Part shown: positions 25,909 to 34,971 of the stretch, one piece after another
How the letters are laid out: each line of letters starts with the position of its first letter
Numbering within the stretch: position 1 is the first letter of the stretch
NCBI RefSeq assembly: GCF_036567905.1
Contig: NZ_DATCTO010000094.1
Span: 1-64,000 of the forward strand
Source: Candidatus Binatus sp.
Lineage (GTDB): Bacteria; Desulfobacterota; Binatia; Binatales; Binataceae
Direction of reading: 5' to 3'
Length of the DNA: 64,000 nt
The notes under the pieces: model-generated
Database searches by the model: none
Seen by the model: only the letters and a program-made list of their open reading frames with translations
Told to the model about the DNA's origin: nothing
Program-made: the position numbers and the translations under genes

Positions 25909-27738
25909 TTGACCACCGGGTTTGAAATACTGCTCACGCCGTTGACTGCGTTTATCGTCGCGGTGGCGATGATGCCGGTGGCAAAAGCAGCGGGCGTTCG
26001 CTTCGGGATCGTTGCACAACCTTCAAGCGACCGCCCCCATGCCAAGCCGACGGCGTTGCTGGGAGGCCTGGCCGTGATGGCGGGCTTAATCGCCGCGATC
26101 GGATTCGTCGGCGTCCTGTCAGGATTGCCGTACCATAGTCTCCCCTGGCTCGCGGGGTTTGCGGTCGCGATGTGCCTGGTTGGATTGCTCGACGACATCG
26201 TCGATCTGCGGCCGCGGCATAAACTGATATTGGAAGTGACTGCGATCTTTATCCTCGGAGGGTGGGGACCCCAGCTCGACATCCTTCCCTACCAGCCGCT
26301 CAACATCGCGCTCACGATTTTCTGGCTGATCACGGCGACCAACGCGTTCAACTTAATCGATGGGACCGATGGCCTTGCGGCGGGAGTCGGAATTGTCGCG
26401 GCGTTGAGTATCGCGATCGTCGCGGGATTGCATCAACACGCGGGAACGATGGTCGTGGGGCTGGCGCTGGCCGGTGCGCTGGCGGGATTCATGGTTTTCA
26501 ACTTTCCGCCCGCATCGATTTTTATGGGCGACGAAGGCGCGCTGGCGGTCGGGCTCGTGCTGGGAGTGCTGTCGATTCAAGCCAGTCACCATGGCGAGGG
26601 TTCTCTGCCCGCGCGGCTGGCGATGCCGTTGCTGGCGCTCATGGTTCCGCTGCTCGACACGGTGACGGTGACGGTGACGAGGCTGGCGACAGGAAATCCG
26701 ATATCGAAACGCGGCCTCGATCATTCGCATCATCGGCTGACGCGGCTTGGCATGTCGAGCTGGAGCGCGGCGGCGACGTTGATCGGCCTGCAGGCGATAG
26801 CGGGCGGGTGCGCGATCGCGCTGACCGTAGTTCCGGGTTACGACGCGGTGCTGCTGTTGCCGTTCATGGCGCTGTTCTTTGCGCTGGTGGCGTTGTTCCT
26901 GATGGATCGATCGTTCGACGGGGAGTCTCCGGGTCAGATCGAAGACCTGCCCGCGATCGCGCGCGTTATCCTGAGCTTCGGCTACAAGCGTCGGTTGGTG
27001 GAGTTGGTTCTGGATGTGGCGCTGGTGGCGGCGGCGTATTTTGGCGCGATGATGCTGCGATTCGACTTCGATCTCAGCATCGTGCAGGTGGACCAAATGC
27101 TGATCGGCCTGCCGTGGGTTGTGATGATCGGTTGCGGCGCGTTCCTGGTGGCAGGCGTTTATCGCGGGATATGGCGCTACACGGGACTGGCCGAGGGTGT
27201 GCGCTTTGTGCTGGCGGCGGTGATCGCGGGCCTTGCCGTGAAGCTGGCGTCGGCGATACTGCCGATAACCATTTCGCGTGCGGCGGTGGTGGTCTTCGTA
27301 ATTTTGCTGTTCAATTTCCTGGTCGCAACGCGCTGGTCATTCCATGTTTTCCAGCGGCTCGGACGGTTCCTTGCGCATTCGGCAAGGCGCCTGGTGATCG
27401 TCGGGGCAGATGCGCGTGGTGCGGCGGCGGTCGAGCACCTGCACTCGACGATCGGAGCGGGCGCCGAACTGCTGGGACTATTGGACGACGACAGTTTCAA
27501 GCACGGCAAGCTATTCCACGGCTATCCGGTGCTGGGGTCGCTCGACAGTCTAGGCGAGATCATGGCGCGAACGCCGTTCGACGAAATCGTGGTTGCGCAG
27601 GAGACGCTCTCCGCCCCGCAACTGGCGGCGCTCGAGTCGTTCACGCTGAGTCATCGGATAACGCTTCGGCGCTTCTGGCTCGGCGTAACCGACATGAGCG
27701 CGCCCGCGATTTCAGATCGCCGGCTCACTACTGCCTGA
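25909..27738 (+). CDS. WecA/MraY-type glycosyl-1-phosphate transferase fused to CapD/FlaA1-like N-terminal region
   Basis: A 609-residue fusion. Residues 1 to about 345 form a polytopic undecaprenyl-phosphate sugar-1-phosphate transferase: LVGLLDDIVDLRPRHK with the catalytic Asp pair at 95-96, NAFNLIDGTDGLAAG, FMGDEGA in place of the usual GDSGS, and DHSHHRLTRLG. Residues about 360 to 609 match the N-terminal part of polysaccharide epimerase/dehydratases of the CapD/WbpM type: four membrane helices with MMLRFDFD, then a CoA-binding-like Rossmann fold starting RLVIVGADARGA. The SDR catalytic domain is absent. It probably starts O-antigen or capsule repeat-unit assembly on the lipid carrier. 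Confidence 0.85.
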   Translation: MTTGFEILLTPLTAFIVAVAMMPVAKAAGVRFGIVAQPSSDRPHAKPTALLGGLAVMAGLIAAIGFVGVLSGLPYHSLPWLAGFAVAMCLVGLLDDIVDLRPRHKLILEVTAIFILGGWGPQLDILPYQPLNIALTIFWLITATNAFNLIDGTDGLAAGVGIVAALSIAIVAGLHQHAGTMVVGLALAGALAGFMVFNFPPASIFMGDEGALAVGLVLGVLSIQASHHGEGSLPARLAMPLLALMVPLLDTVTVTVTRLATGNPISKRGLDHSHHRLTRLGMSSWSAAATLIGLQAIAGGCAIALTVVPGYDAVLLLPFMALFFALVALFLMDRSFDGESPGQIEDLPAIARVILSFGYKRRLVELVLDVALVAAAYFGAMMLRFDFDLSIVQVDQMLIGLPWVVMIGCGAFLVAGVYRGIWRYTGLAEGVRFVLAAVIAGLAVKLASAILPITISRAAVVVFVILLFNFLVATRWSFHVFQRLGRFLAHSARRLVIVGADARGAAAVEHLHSTIGAGAELLGLLDDDSFKHGKLFHGYPVLGSLDSLGEIMARTPFDEIVVAQETLSAPQLAALESFTLSHRITLRRFWLGVTDMSAPAISDRRLTTA

Positions 27739-27772
27739 GTGGGGCGACCCCGAAAGTTGGCGACCCGCTCCT

Positions 27773-29725
27773 TTACGGTCGCAATGGGTGCGTCGTGCGC
27801 ACCGGTAAATCCGATGGGCCGACCGTTAGCGGGACCGTCAAGGGCAGGCCTATCGAGCGCGAGGTCTGGTTCCTCAGTTCAGCCGCGAGCAAAATTTCGA
27901 GCTCATAGCGGCCGGGCGCATCGGGGGCGAATGCCGACGCTTCGAGATCCATCGAATCGCCCGGAAAGACGTTCAAGTGAAGTTCGCGGCGGGCTTCACT
28001 GTCTCCGACCACTCTCCCATCGCGCTTCCATTCCCATCCCAGGCTGACTACGCCGCGTTCATCGGGTGAACGCCCCGTGAGCCATATCGCCTTGCCGGTG
28101 TTGGTTGCGCGGATAGAAACGCGGACGCGCGCGCCCGGCGCGGCATCAATCGGAGGCGGATTGAGCACGATCAAGCGGGCGTCGAGCAGGTCGGGAGAGT
28201 TGCGGCTGGTCCAACGGTGGCCCAGCGCGATCCTGATCTCGTCGAAAGTCGAGCGCATCGGATCGACGACCGGATTGTCGCTCCATAACCACAGTCGCGT
28301 GTCAGCATCGTTGAGCGCCCAACGGTTCCATCCTCGATAGCTGATGAACGCGCCGAACGCATTGGCGGTTATCGACCATGCGCCGAGCACCGCGAACGCA
28401 ATCGCAAGCGCGCGGCGGTTGCGGATGGAATCTGCGAGCGGAAACAGGGCGAATGCCATTATCGGCGTGAGATCCGCCAGCAGTCGCGGACCGAAAGACT
28501 CGCCGCCTGATGTCTTATGCCATTTCGCGACGATCAGGATGCTCAAGATCGCGCCGACTCCCAGGTAGCGCAGCAGCACCTCGCCATTTCGCCGCCACGC
28601 CAGCGCCAATCCGGCTAGCGACAGAATAAAAATCGGCGAGTAGAAGAGCAGTCCGCGGCCCGGACTGAGTACCACCGCGGCCAATCCATGCGCGAGCGAA
28701 GTGGCCCACAATCCGCCCAGCGGCACGCGCTGGCCGCCCACCGAAGCCGGCTGCGCGAAAAATTGGACTCGAAACGGCGTGCCGAAATAGGCGGCGTTGT
28801 ACCACAGTTGAAACAGCAGCGGCGCGATCGCGGCCGCGATGAACGTCCAAATCTCGCGGCGATAGCTGACCAGCACATACAGGCCGAGCGGCGCCGCGAT
28901 CAGCGCATCGACCGGGCGGGTAATCACCTCGAAGGCGAGCGGCAGCCCCGCGTATCCCGCAAAGCGCGGATCGTCGCGGGCGCGCACCAGGCAATAGATC
29001 GCCGCCGCCAGCGCGAGCTGAGCGGGACCGTGCTGCCATAACGCCTGGCTGCTTACGCTCAGACTGCTGGTGCCCAACGCGTAGATGAGCGTCAGCACCG
29101 TCGCCATCCAGTTGGCGGTCACGCGCGCGGCGGCCATGTACAGCAGCAGGGCGGAGAGCGCCACGATCGTAGCCGCCGAAACTTTTTCGAGCTCGGAGAA
29201 AATCCGGCTGCTCGGGCTGACGCCGGACAGGACCGACGGCGCATAGAATGGCAACGCGATCAGCGCGGCGCCGACCGGATAGTCGGACACGTAATGGCCG
29301 CCGCTCTCACGCAGATAGTAGGGAATCCTTTTCGCGCCGGGAGTCTTCAGCTGATCGAGGTAGAAGTTCCCGTGCTCCAGGATGCTCAGCGGCAGATTTT
29401 TCGCGGGCACCGAATCACCGCCGGAAATCGTGCGGCCATTGGCGAGAAATACGATCAGCGCAACCGAGAAAATTATGAATCCCGGACTTGAGCTCAGCGC
29501 GCCTTTGATCGAGCCGTGTCGAAAGATCGTTCGCAGGAGCGCGAATCCGAGCGTCGCGACGATCGCGGGCCATAGCTTGTTGGCCTCGAACCGGACGCCA
29601 ACGAAAGCCAAATTTACCGCATAGCCGCCCGTCACGAGGATCGAGAGCAGGTAAATCCCGGCAATTGCACAGGCCGCGGCCGCGAGCTTTTGAAGCAACC
29701 GAAAATTCACGAGGCTCGGATGCAC
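27773..29725 (-). CDS. Polytopic glycosyltransferase-like membrane protein (GT39/GT83-like)
   Basis: A 650-residue membrane protein with about 11 hydrophobic helices and a C-terminal beta-rich soluble domain (about 510-640) facing the periplasm. The first luminal loop contains ISGGDSVPAKNLPLSIL and HYVSDYPVGAALIALPFY. These recall the acidic catalytic loop and tryptophan/aromatic-rich segments of dolichyl-phosphate-mannose-type transferases, although no exact DE motif is seen. It lies convergent with the WecA-like gene, suggesting a shared envelope-glycan role. The donor lipid and acceptor are unknown. Confidence 0.65.
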   Translation of the reverse strand: MHPSLVNFRLLQKLAAAACAIAGIYLLSILVTGGYAVNLAFVGVRFEANKLWPAIVATLGFALLRTIFRHGSIKGALSSSPGFIIFSVALIVFLANGRTISGGDSVPAKNLPLSILEHGNFYLDQLKTPGAKRIPYYLRESGGHYVSDYPVGAALIALPFYAPSVLSGVSPSSRIFSELEKVSAATIVALSALLLYMAAARVTANWMATVLTLIYALGTSSLSVSSQALWQHGPAQLALAAAIYCLVRARDDPRFAGYAGLPLAFEVITRPVDALIAAPLGLYVLVSYRREIWTFIAAAIAPLLFQLWYNAAYFGTPFRVQFFAQPASVGGQRVPLGGLWATSLAHGLAAVVLSPGRGLLFYSPIFILSLAGLALAWRRNGEVLLRYLGVGAILSILIVAKWHKTSGGESFGPRLLADLTPIMAFALFPLADSIRNRRALAIAFAVLGAWSITANAFGAFISYRGWNRWALNDADTRLWLWSDNPVVDPMRSTFDEIRIALGHRWTSRNSPDLLDARLIVLNPPPIDAAPGARVRVSIRATNTGKAIWLTGRSPDERGVVSLGWEWKRDGRVVGDSEARRELHLNVFPGDSMDLEASAFAPDAPGRYELEILLAAELRNQTSRSIGLPLTVPLTVGPSDLPVRTTHPLRP

Positions 29726-29784
29726 AACGGTATATCACGCGCGCCGCGCGCGCTTAAGGTCAATTGACTCGGATTGGCGGCTTG

Positions 29785-29821
29785 AAAAAAAAACGAATCG
29801 GCCGCGCGAACGCGAAGCGGC
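29785..29821 (-). terminator. Possible intrinsic terminator of the 29822 gene
   Basis: On the minus strand, GCCGC (29821-29817) can pair with GCGGC (29805-29801) around an 11-nt loop. Seven bases later comes a run of nine T residues (29793-29785). The position directly after the stop of the secreted protein fits a terminator. The short stem and the spacer before the T-run lower confidence. Confidence 0.4.
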
Positions 29822-30415
29822 TCAGCGTCCGCCGGCGGGTGCCTGCATCGTCGAAGGCGACGCGGCCGCTACGGGCGTAGCCTCGCCAAGCGGGGTGGAT
29901 TGAGGCGCGGGTGTCGCCGGCGCTCCGACCGGAGCCATCGCTTCGTGTCCGTAATTCATCGCCTGGAGAGGACGCCCGCTCAGGTTCGCGGTCGCTGGCG
30001 CCGGGCTGTCGATCAGCGCCTCCGCCACGCCTTCATTTTCGAACGGGCGGCACACGTCCAGCGCCGCCGGCTCGACGACGTGACCGAGGTTGACGTCCTC
30101 GGCGCCGACGCGAATTTTACTGGCGACAATGACTCCGCGTTCGGCGCGGAGATCGTAAAGTCCCGGCGGCAGATCCGCCGTGAATGAGCCGTCGGGCTTG
30201 GTCGGCGCGATGTAAATATCGTTGGTGACGCGGTTCTCGTAATGAAGCCAGCGTCGCTCTGCCGGTCTGCCGTCCCGGTACGACATCAAACCGCTCACGT
30301 TCGCCGCGCCTGCAATCCGCGCCCCGGCAGCCAGACCCGCGGCGACTGCGAGCGATACAACTACCGCCGCGAAACCAAGCTTGCGGCCCGACCCGACATT
30401 GGAAATGTTCTTCAC
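29822..30415 (-). CDS. Secreted protein with carboxypeptidase-regulatory-like fold, unknown role
   Basis: A 197-residue protein. A hydrophobic segment (AAVVVSLAVAAGLAAGARIAG, about 16-36) serves as signal peptide or anchor. The centre contains DGSFTADLPPGLYDLRAERG, typical of prealbumin-like/CarboxypepD_reg beta-sandwiches. The tail (about 140-197) is rich in Pro, Ala and Thr and probably disordered. No catalytic motif is visible. It lies after rpmB on the same strand, with a short gap. Confidence 0.6.
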   Translation of the reverse strand: MKNISNVGSGRKLGFAAVVVSLAVAAGLAAGARIAGAANVSGLMSYRDGRPAERRWLHYENRVTNDIYIAPTKPDGSFTADLPPGLYDLRAERGVIVASKIRVGAEDVNLGHVVEPAALDVCRPFENEGVAEALIDSPAPATANLSGRPLQAMNYGHEAMAPVGAPATPAPQSTPLGEATPVAAASPSTMQAPAGGR

Positions 30416-30466
30416 AACGACTCCATGGCAACGTGTCTTGCGCCGGATGAATTGTAGCCGCTGCTG

Positions 30467-30655
30467 CTAGGCGCTTTTCTTGACCCTGCCCGCGCGGATG
30501 CATCGCGTGCAGACCAGGATTCGCCGCACGTTGCCGTTAATCTCGGCGCGCACTTCCTGCAGGTTGGGATTCCAGCGCCGTTTGGTCTTGTTGTTGGCGT
30601 GGCTGACGTTGTTGCCGACTGACGGCTGCTTCTTGCAGTATGCGCAATGTCTCAT
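30467..30655 (-). CDS. rpmB: 50S ribosomal protein L28 (zinc-binding form)
   Basis: A 62-residue protein of the large ribosomal subunit. The conserved core is [19 protein letters not shown], followed by [17 protein letters not shown]. Cysteines 4, 7, 49 and 52 form two CxxC knuckles, marking the zinc-containing C+ paralogue; organisms with a C- copy switch under zinc limitation. No second copy or rpmG is adjacent. Its stop lies in CTAGCAGCAGCGG, similar to the stop contexts of other genes bordered by repeats here. Confidence 0.95.
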   Translation of the reverse strand: MRHCAYCKKQPSVGNNVSHANNKTKRRWNPNLQEVRAEINGNVRRILVCTRCIRAGRVKKSA

Positions 30656-30685
30656 GAGTCTTCCGTTCGAGCCTGGATAATTCTG

Positions 30686-31921
30686 CTAGGGTAGCCCGAC
30701 CTGCGGCCGCGTGAAAGAGGGTGAATACTTCGCCTTGAGCAGCGCCCCGCCGACCGCTTCTCCCGTCAGCACCGCGCCCGCGTCGCATCCGCACTTGAGG
30801 CTCATCAGCCACGCGCTGCGCCCGAGCGCGCCCGCATAGCTGTCGAGCCGCTGCTTGAGCCCCTGCGGTGCGTCCTTGTCCTCGACGGTCAGGTCCTTGG
30901 CGCTGACGATCACTTCGTTGGGGATCGAGCCGGTCTGCTCGCGGAAGAGCTGCTTGATCATCGCGACGAACGCCGCATGGTCGAGCCCGGGCACGTCGCT
31001 CCTGATGACGCCGTCGTAAATCGATTCGGCGCGGCGATCGGGCACGCCCGCAAGCACCCTCCGAATCGAATCCGCGCGCGAGCTCTCGGCCGACGGCGCC
31101 TTCTCATAGTCGGCCAGCATGATGCGCGCCGCGCCGGCGTTCCCGCCCGCCATCGCTCCCAGCGTGCGTCCCAGCAGTGCGTTGGCCGCACTGCGCCGCA
31201 ACTGACCCTGCGCGCTCACGATCATCCGCTGAACTTCGGGGTTGTTGATTCCCGCCGATTTGAAGACCGCCATCGCGTCCTCGCCGTCGCCGCGATCGAG
31301 CAGATTTTTCGCCGTGTCGAGCGGACTCAGCGGACCGGTGTCGCGAATCGACGCGGTCTGCAGATAGAGCTTGGTCGCCGCGACCAGCTTCGCCTCGACC
31401 CGCGCCTGCACCGCCTCGAACGCCTGCCATTGATCGCTCGAAATAAGTTTCTTGCCGGTGGCGCGCTCGGCGAACAACTGCGCCGGCATCGCCAGAATAG
31501 CGGCGGCGCCGCCTATCACCGGCTCGCTGTCGGTGAAGGTGAAGCGATGGCGATCCTCGGCCAGTGTGGAAAGATTGAGCGTCCAGATTTCGTAAGCGCC
31601 GGTGAATCGCGCCTCGTTCGAGTCGCGCTGCGATTGAAAGGACTCGGGCGGCAGGCTCACCACCATCACCGCGTCGAGCCGATCGTCGGCCTCGCCCGCG
31701 ACGAATCGCTTGACGCACGCATCGACCCCGCCCGGCGGCTGAATCGGCACCGCCTTCACGTTCGGCAGCGCGCCGACAATCCGGTCGATGTCGGCTTCGG
31801 TCTGAGGCGAGATCGGTCCAATCACGCCGACCCCGATCTTGATTGGCGCCGCAATCGCGCGTGGCGCGGCTGCGGCCACAATGATTGCCGCACCGAGCAG
31901 CATCGCCGTAATTTTTCTCAT
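30686..31921 (-). CDS. Secreted protein of unknown function
   Basis: A protein of about 411 residues starting MRKITAMLLGAAIIVAAAAPRAIAA, a clear signal peptide with an AxA cleavage site. The mature part begins KIGVGVIGPISPQTEADIDRIVG, reminiscent of a flavodoxin-like or solute-binding N-terminus. It later has a mostly helical region with QGQLRRSAANALLGRTLG, and a C-terminal segment containing SLKCGCDAG. No family is confidently recognised. The ATG at 31921 has CGGAG about ten bases upstream; the frame is open to 31993 without a better start. It precedes rpmB by 30 bp on the same strand. Confidence 0.7.
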   Translation of the reverse strand: MRKITAMLLGAAIIVAAAAPRAIAAPIKIGVGVIGPISPQTEADIDRIVGALPNVKAVPIQPPGGVDACVKRFVAGEADDRLDAVMVVSLPPESFQSQRDSNEARFTGAYEIWTLNLSTLAEDRHRFTFTDSEPVIGGAAAILAMPAQLFAERATGKKLISSDQWQAFEAVQARVEAKLVAATKLYLQTASIRDTGPLSPLDTAKNLLDRGDGEDAMAVFKSAGINNPEVQRMIVSAQGQLRRSAANALLGRTLGAMAGGNAGAARIMLADYEKAPSAESSRADSIRRVLAGVPDRRAESIYDGVIRSDVPGLDHAAFVAMIKQLFREQTGSIPNEVIVSAKDLTVEDKDAPQGLKQRLDSYAGALGRSAWLMSLKCGCDAGAVLTGEAVGGALLKAKYSPSFTRPQVGLP

Positions 31922-32116
31922 CGCTGGAATGCTCCGGCAAGTTCGCCGGGCCCAGAGCTTTTCAAAACCCGCCGCGATCTTCAACCCGTGCAATAGCCAT
32001 TCCCCCGTTTTGACGCCGGATCGGCGAGTTGCTTGAGTATCCGGTCCGAAAGCTACAATGTCTAGTCAGGTTGCGCCGGAGATTTCCTTGAACAGGCTCC
32101 GGCGCCGCGGACCCCG

Positions 32117-33982
32117 ATGCCCGAGCACATAGTTCACATATTGCCCGAGCAAGTCGCCAGCCAGATTGCGGCGGGCGAAGTCGTCGAGCGGCCGGCCTCC
32201 GCCGTCAAGGAGCTGGTCGAGAACTCGCTCGACGCGGGCGCTCGTTCGGTAAGCGTCGAGATCCTCGGCGGCGGCTCGGCGCTGATCGCGGTCGCCGACG
32301 ACGGCTGCGGCATGACTCGCGCCGATGCGATCCTTTCGCTCCGGCGTCATGCAACTTCCAAGATTCGAAGCGCCGCCGACTTGAGCGCGATTCGCACGCT
32401 CGGGTTTCGCGGCGAGGCTCTCGCCTCGATCGCCAGCGTGTCGCATCTTCGGATGCAAACGCGTCGCGCCGCCGACGAACATGGCGCCGAGGTCGCCGCC
32501 GAGGCCGGCAACATCGAGGATACGCGGACGTGCGCGATGGCGGCGGGAACCCGAATCGAAGTCCGCCAGCTATTCTTCAACACTCCGGCGCGGCTCAAGT
32601 TCCTGAAGAAGCTGGCGACCGAGCAGGGCGCCATCGCCGAGGCTTTTCAGCGCAGCGCGCTTGCCAACCATCGCATCGCGTTTTGCCTGACCGCCGACGG
32701 CCGCACGATTTTCGATTTGCCGCGCGCCAACTCGGTGCTCGAACGATTCCGCCAGGTTTTCGGTCCCAGGATCGCGTCCCGGATGCTTGCCTTCGGCCTC
32801 GATCGCCCCGGCATTCGCGCGCAAGGACTTGCGGCAACCAGCCAGGAGTCGTTTGCCACCGGCAGGATGATCTTCACCTTCGTCAACGGCCGCTCGGTTC
32901 GCGATCGAATGTTGATTCGCGCAATCGAGCAGGCCTACCAGACGCTGATCCCGCGCGGTCGCCATCCGGCGGCGTTGCTGTTCGTCGATATGCGGCACGA
33001 AGATGTTGACGTCAATGTGCATCCGATGAAGACCGAGGTGCGATTTCGAAATGGCGGCGCGGTTTTCGACGTCGTTTATCACGCGCTTCGCGACCGATTG
33101 GCGGATCAGACGGAAAATGCGCCCGTCGCAACTTTGGTTGATGCGCCGGCGGCGGGCGGCGAAGCGCCAGCGCCATCCGCCGATGACGCCGCGATGGGAC
33201 CCGTCACGACGGCGTCGATGGGCGAGGATGCTCGCGCCGGTGATTCGGCTCCGAATCCGCGCGGCGACGCGCCCCTGCGGCTCGTGCCCGATGCGCCCAC
33301 GGAGAAAGCGTTTCAGCGCCCGCTCAGCCTCGCCTACGATCGCGACGCGCGCGGCGGCGGCGCGGCGGTGGCGTCTCATGCGCCGGCGCCAATCCCAATG
33401 TACTCGAAGCTCAGGGTGATCGGACAAATCTTCGCCGGCTACATCGCGCTCGAGACCGAGGAGGGGTTGCTCCTGATCGATCAGCACGCGGCGCACGAGC
33501 GCGTTACCTTCGAAAAGCTGCGCCGCGAACTCCGCGACGGTGGGATTCGCACGCAGGCGATGCTCGCGCCGGTGCCGGTCGAGCTCAATCCCGCGCGCGC
33601 GTCGCAGGTTCATGGCGCGTTGAGCGAGCTTCGCGCGATGGGCTTCGAGGTCGAGCCATTCGGGCCGACTACGCTGCTGCTCAAGGGTGCGCCGGCGGTG
33701 TTCGGGCCCGAAGGCGGCGCGAAACTGCTCACGGACATGATTGAGAGCATGGGCGACAACGAAAGCGGCTTTCGCGGCGGCGGCGAGGCCGCGTTCGAGA
33801 ATTGGCTCAAGCAACTCGCGTGTCACGGCTCGGTTCGAGTCGGGCGAGTGCTCGAGCTGGCGGAAATCCATTCGCTGCTCGCCGAACTCGATCGCACCGA
33901 GTTCAAGACCAACTGCCCGCACGGGCGCCCGGTGCATATTCAGTTCGGACGCGGGCAAATCGAACGAATGTTTCGCCGATGA
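32117..33982 (+). CDS. mutL: DNA mismatch repair endonuclease MutL
   Basis: A 621-residue GHKL ATPase that links MutS mismatch recognition to strand incision. The N-terminal ATPase has ELVENSLDAGA, VADDGCGM, RHATSK and TLGFRGEALASI. The C-terminal dimerisation domain retains the endonuclease signatures DQHAAHERVTFE, ACHGSVR and NCPHGRPVHIQF, so the protein should nick DNA itself, as expected without MutH. The Ala/Pro-rich linker (about 335-425) is typical. Its TGA overlaps the ATG of miaA by 4 bp. Confidence 0.97.
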   Translation: MPEHIVHILPEQVASQIAAGEVVERPASAVKELVENSLDAGARSVSVEILGGGSALIAVADDGCGMTRADAILSLRRHATSKIRSAADLSAIRTLGFRGEALASIASVSHLRMQTRRAADEHGAEVAAEAGNIEDTRTCAMAAGTRIEVRQLFFNTPARLKFLKKLATEQGAIAEAFQRSALANHRIAFCLTADGRTIFDLPRANSVLERFRQVFGPRIASRMLAFGLDRPGIRAQGLAATSQESFATGRMIFTFVNGRSVRDRMLIRAIEQAYQTLIPRGRHPAALLFVDMRHEDVDVNVHPMKTEVRFRNGGAVFDVVYHALRDRLADQTENAPVATLVDAPAAGGEAPAPSADDAAMGPVTTASMGEDARAGDSAPNPRGDAPLRLVPDAPTEKAFQRPLSLAYDRDARGGGAAVASHAPAPIPMYSKLRVIGQIFAGYIALETEEGLLLIDQHAAHERVTFEKLRRELRDGGIRTQAMLAPVPVELNPARASQVHGALSELRAMGFEVEPFGPTTLLLKGAPAVFGPEGGAKLLTDMIESMGDNESGFRGGGEAAFENWLKQLACHGSVRVGRVLELAEIHSLLAELDRTEFKTNCPHGRPVHIQFGRGQIERMFRR

Positions 33983-34971
33983 GCGCGTTGCCCCAAACAG
34001 CGGCGGCGCAAGCCGCGGCGCGGACGCATCCGGCGCGGATAGCGGCCGGCTTTATTGTCGGGCCGACCGCAGCGGGCAAGTCCGCGCTCGCGATGGAAGT
34101 GGCGCAGCGCTCGAACTGCGAGATAATCAACGCCGACTCGCGGCAGTTTTATCGCGGGATGGATCTCGGCACGGCGAAACCGTCGGCCCAGGACCGCCGC
34201 CGCGTGTCGCATCATCTTATAGACGTGCGCAGTCCCGGCGAGCCGCTTGACGTGGCGGAGTTCGCGCAAATTGCGCGCGCGGCGGTCGAGGAGATTGCGG
34301 CGCGGGGGCGAAATCCGCTGGTGGTCGGCGGCAGTGGGCTTTATTTGCGCGTGATCCGCGGCGGGATCTTTCGCGGGCCGGCCGCGTCGGCGGAAATTCG
34401 AGACCGATTGGCCAAAATCGCGGCCGAGCGCGGCGTCGCGCACCTGCATCGGCAGTTGCGCGAGGTCGATCCCGACGCGGCGAATCGAATCGGCGTCAAC
34501 GACCTGTACCGAATCGTACGCGCGATTGAAGTCTTTGAATTAACCGGCGAAAACATTTCGGCGCATCAGCGGCGCCATCGATTCGCCGACAATGGCTACG
34601 ACACTTTGACCGTGGGCGTCGAAGTCGAACGCAAAAAGCTCTACGAGGCGATCGACCGGCGCTTCGATGCGATGGTGGCGGCCGGGCTGGTCGCGGAAGT
34701 GCGCGCGCTGATCGAGGCGGGATACTCGCCCGAGAAGCCGCCGCTGAGTACCATTGGGTATAAGCAGATCGCGGCGCATCTGCGCGGCGAGATCGCGCTG
34801 GCCGATGCGATCGCGCGGGCCAAGCAGGAATCGCGGCGGCTGGCCAAGCGCCAAATCACATGGTTTCGCCGCGAGCCGGAGATCGTGTGGCTTGACCCGG
34901 AGCGCGGCGCTCAGGATGCTTTTGTATTGTTCGAGAAATTTTTTGCGATGAGCAGGCGTGAAGCAGATTGA
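33979..34971 (+). CDS. miaA: tRNA dimethylallyltransferase MiaA
   Basis: A 330-residue enzyme that attaches a dimethylallyl group to A37 of tRNAs reading U-starting codons. The P-loop GPTAAGKSALAMEVA, INADSRQFYRGMDLGTAKP, VGGSGLYLRV, and the C-terminal LSTIGYKQI and RQITWFRR motifs are intact. The chosen ATG at 33979 overlaps the mutL stop (ATGA), and it removes about 60 spurious N-terminal codons. The mutL-miaA order is common in proteobacteria. An hfq gene does not follow. Confidence 0.96.
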   Translation: MSALPQTAAAQAAARTHPARIAAGFIVGPTAAGKSALAMEVAQRSNCEIINADSRQFYRGMDLGTAKPSAQDRRRVSHHLIDVRSPGEPLDVAEFAQIARAAVEEIAARGRNPLVVGGSGLYLRVIRGGIFRGPAASAEIRDRLAKIAAERGVAHLHRQLREVDPDAANRIGVNDLYRIVRAIEVFELTGENISAHQRRHRFADNGYDTLTVGVEVERKKLYEAIDRRFDAMVAAGLVAEVRALIEAGYSPEKPPLSTIGYKQIAAHLRGEIALADAIARAKQESRRLAKRQITWFRREPEIVWLDPERGAQDAFVLFEKFFAMSRREAD

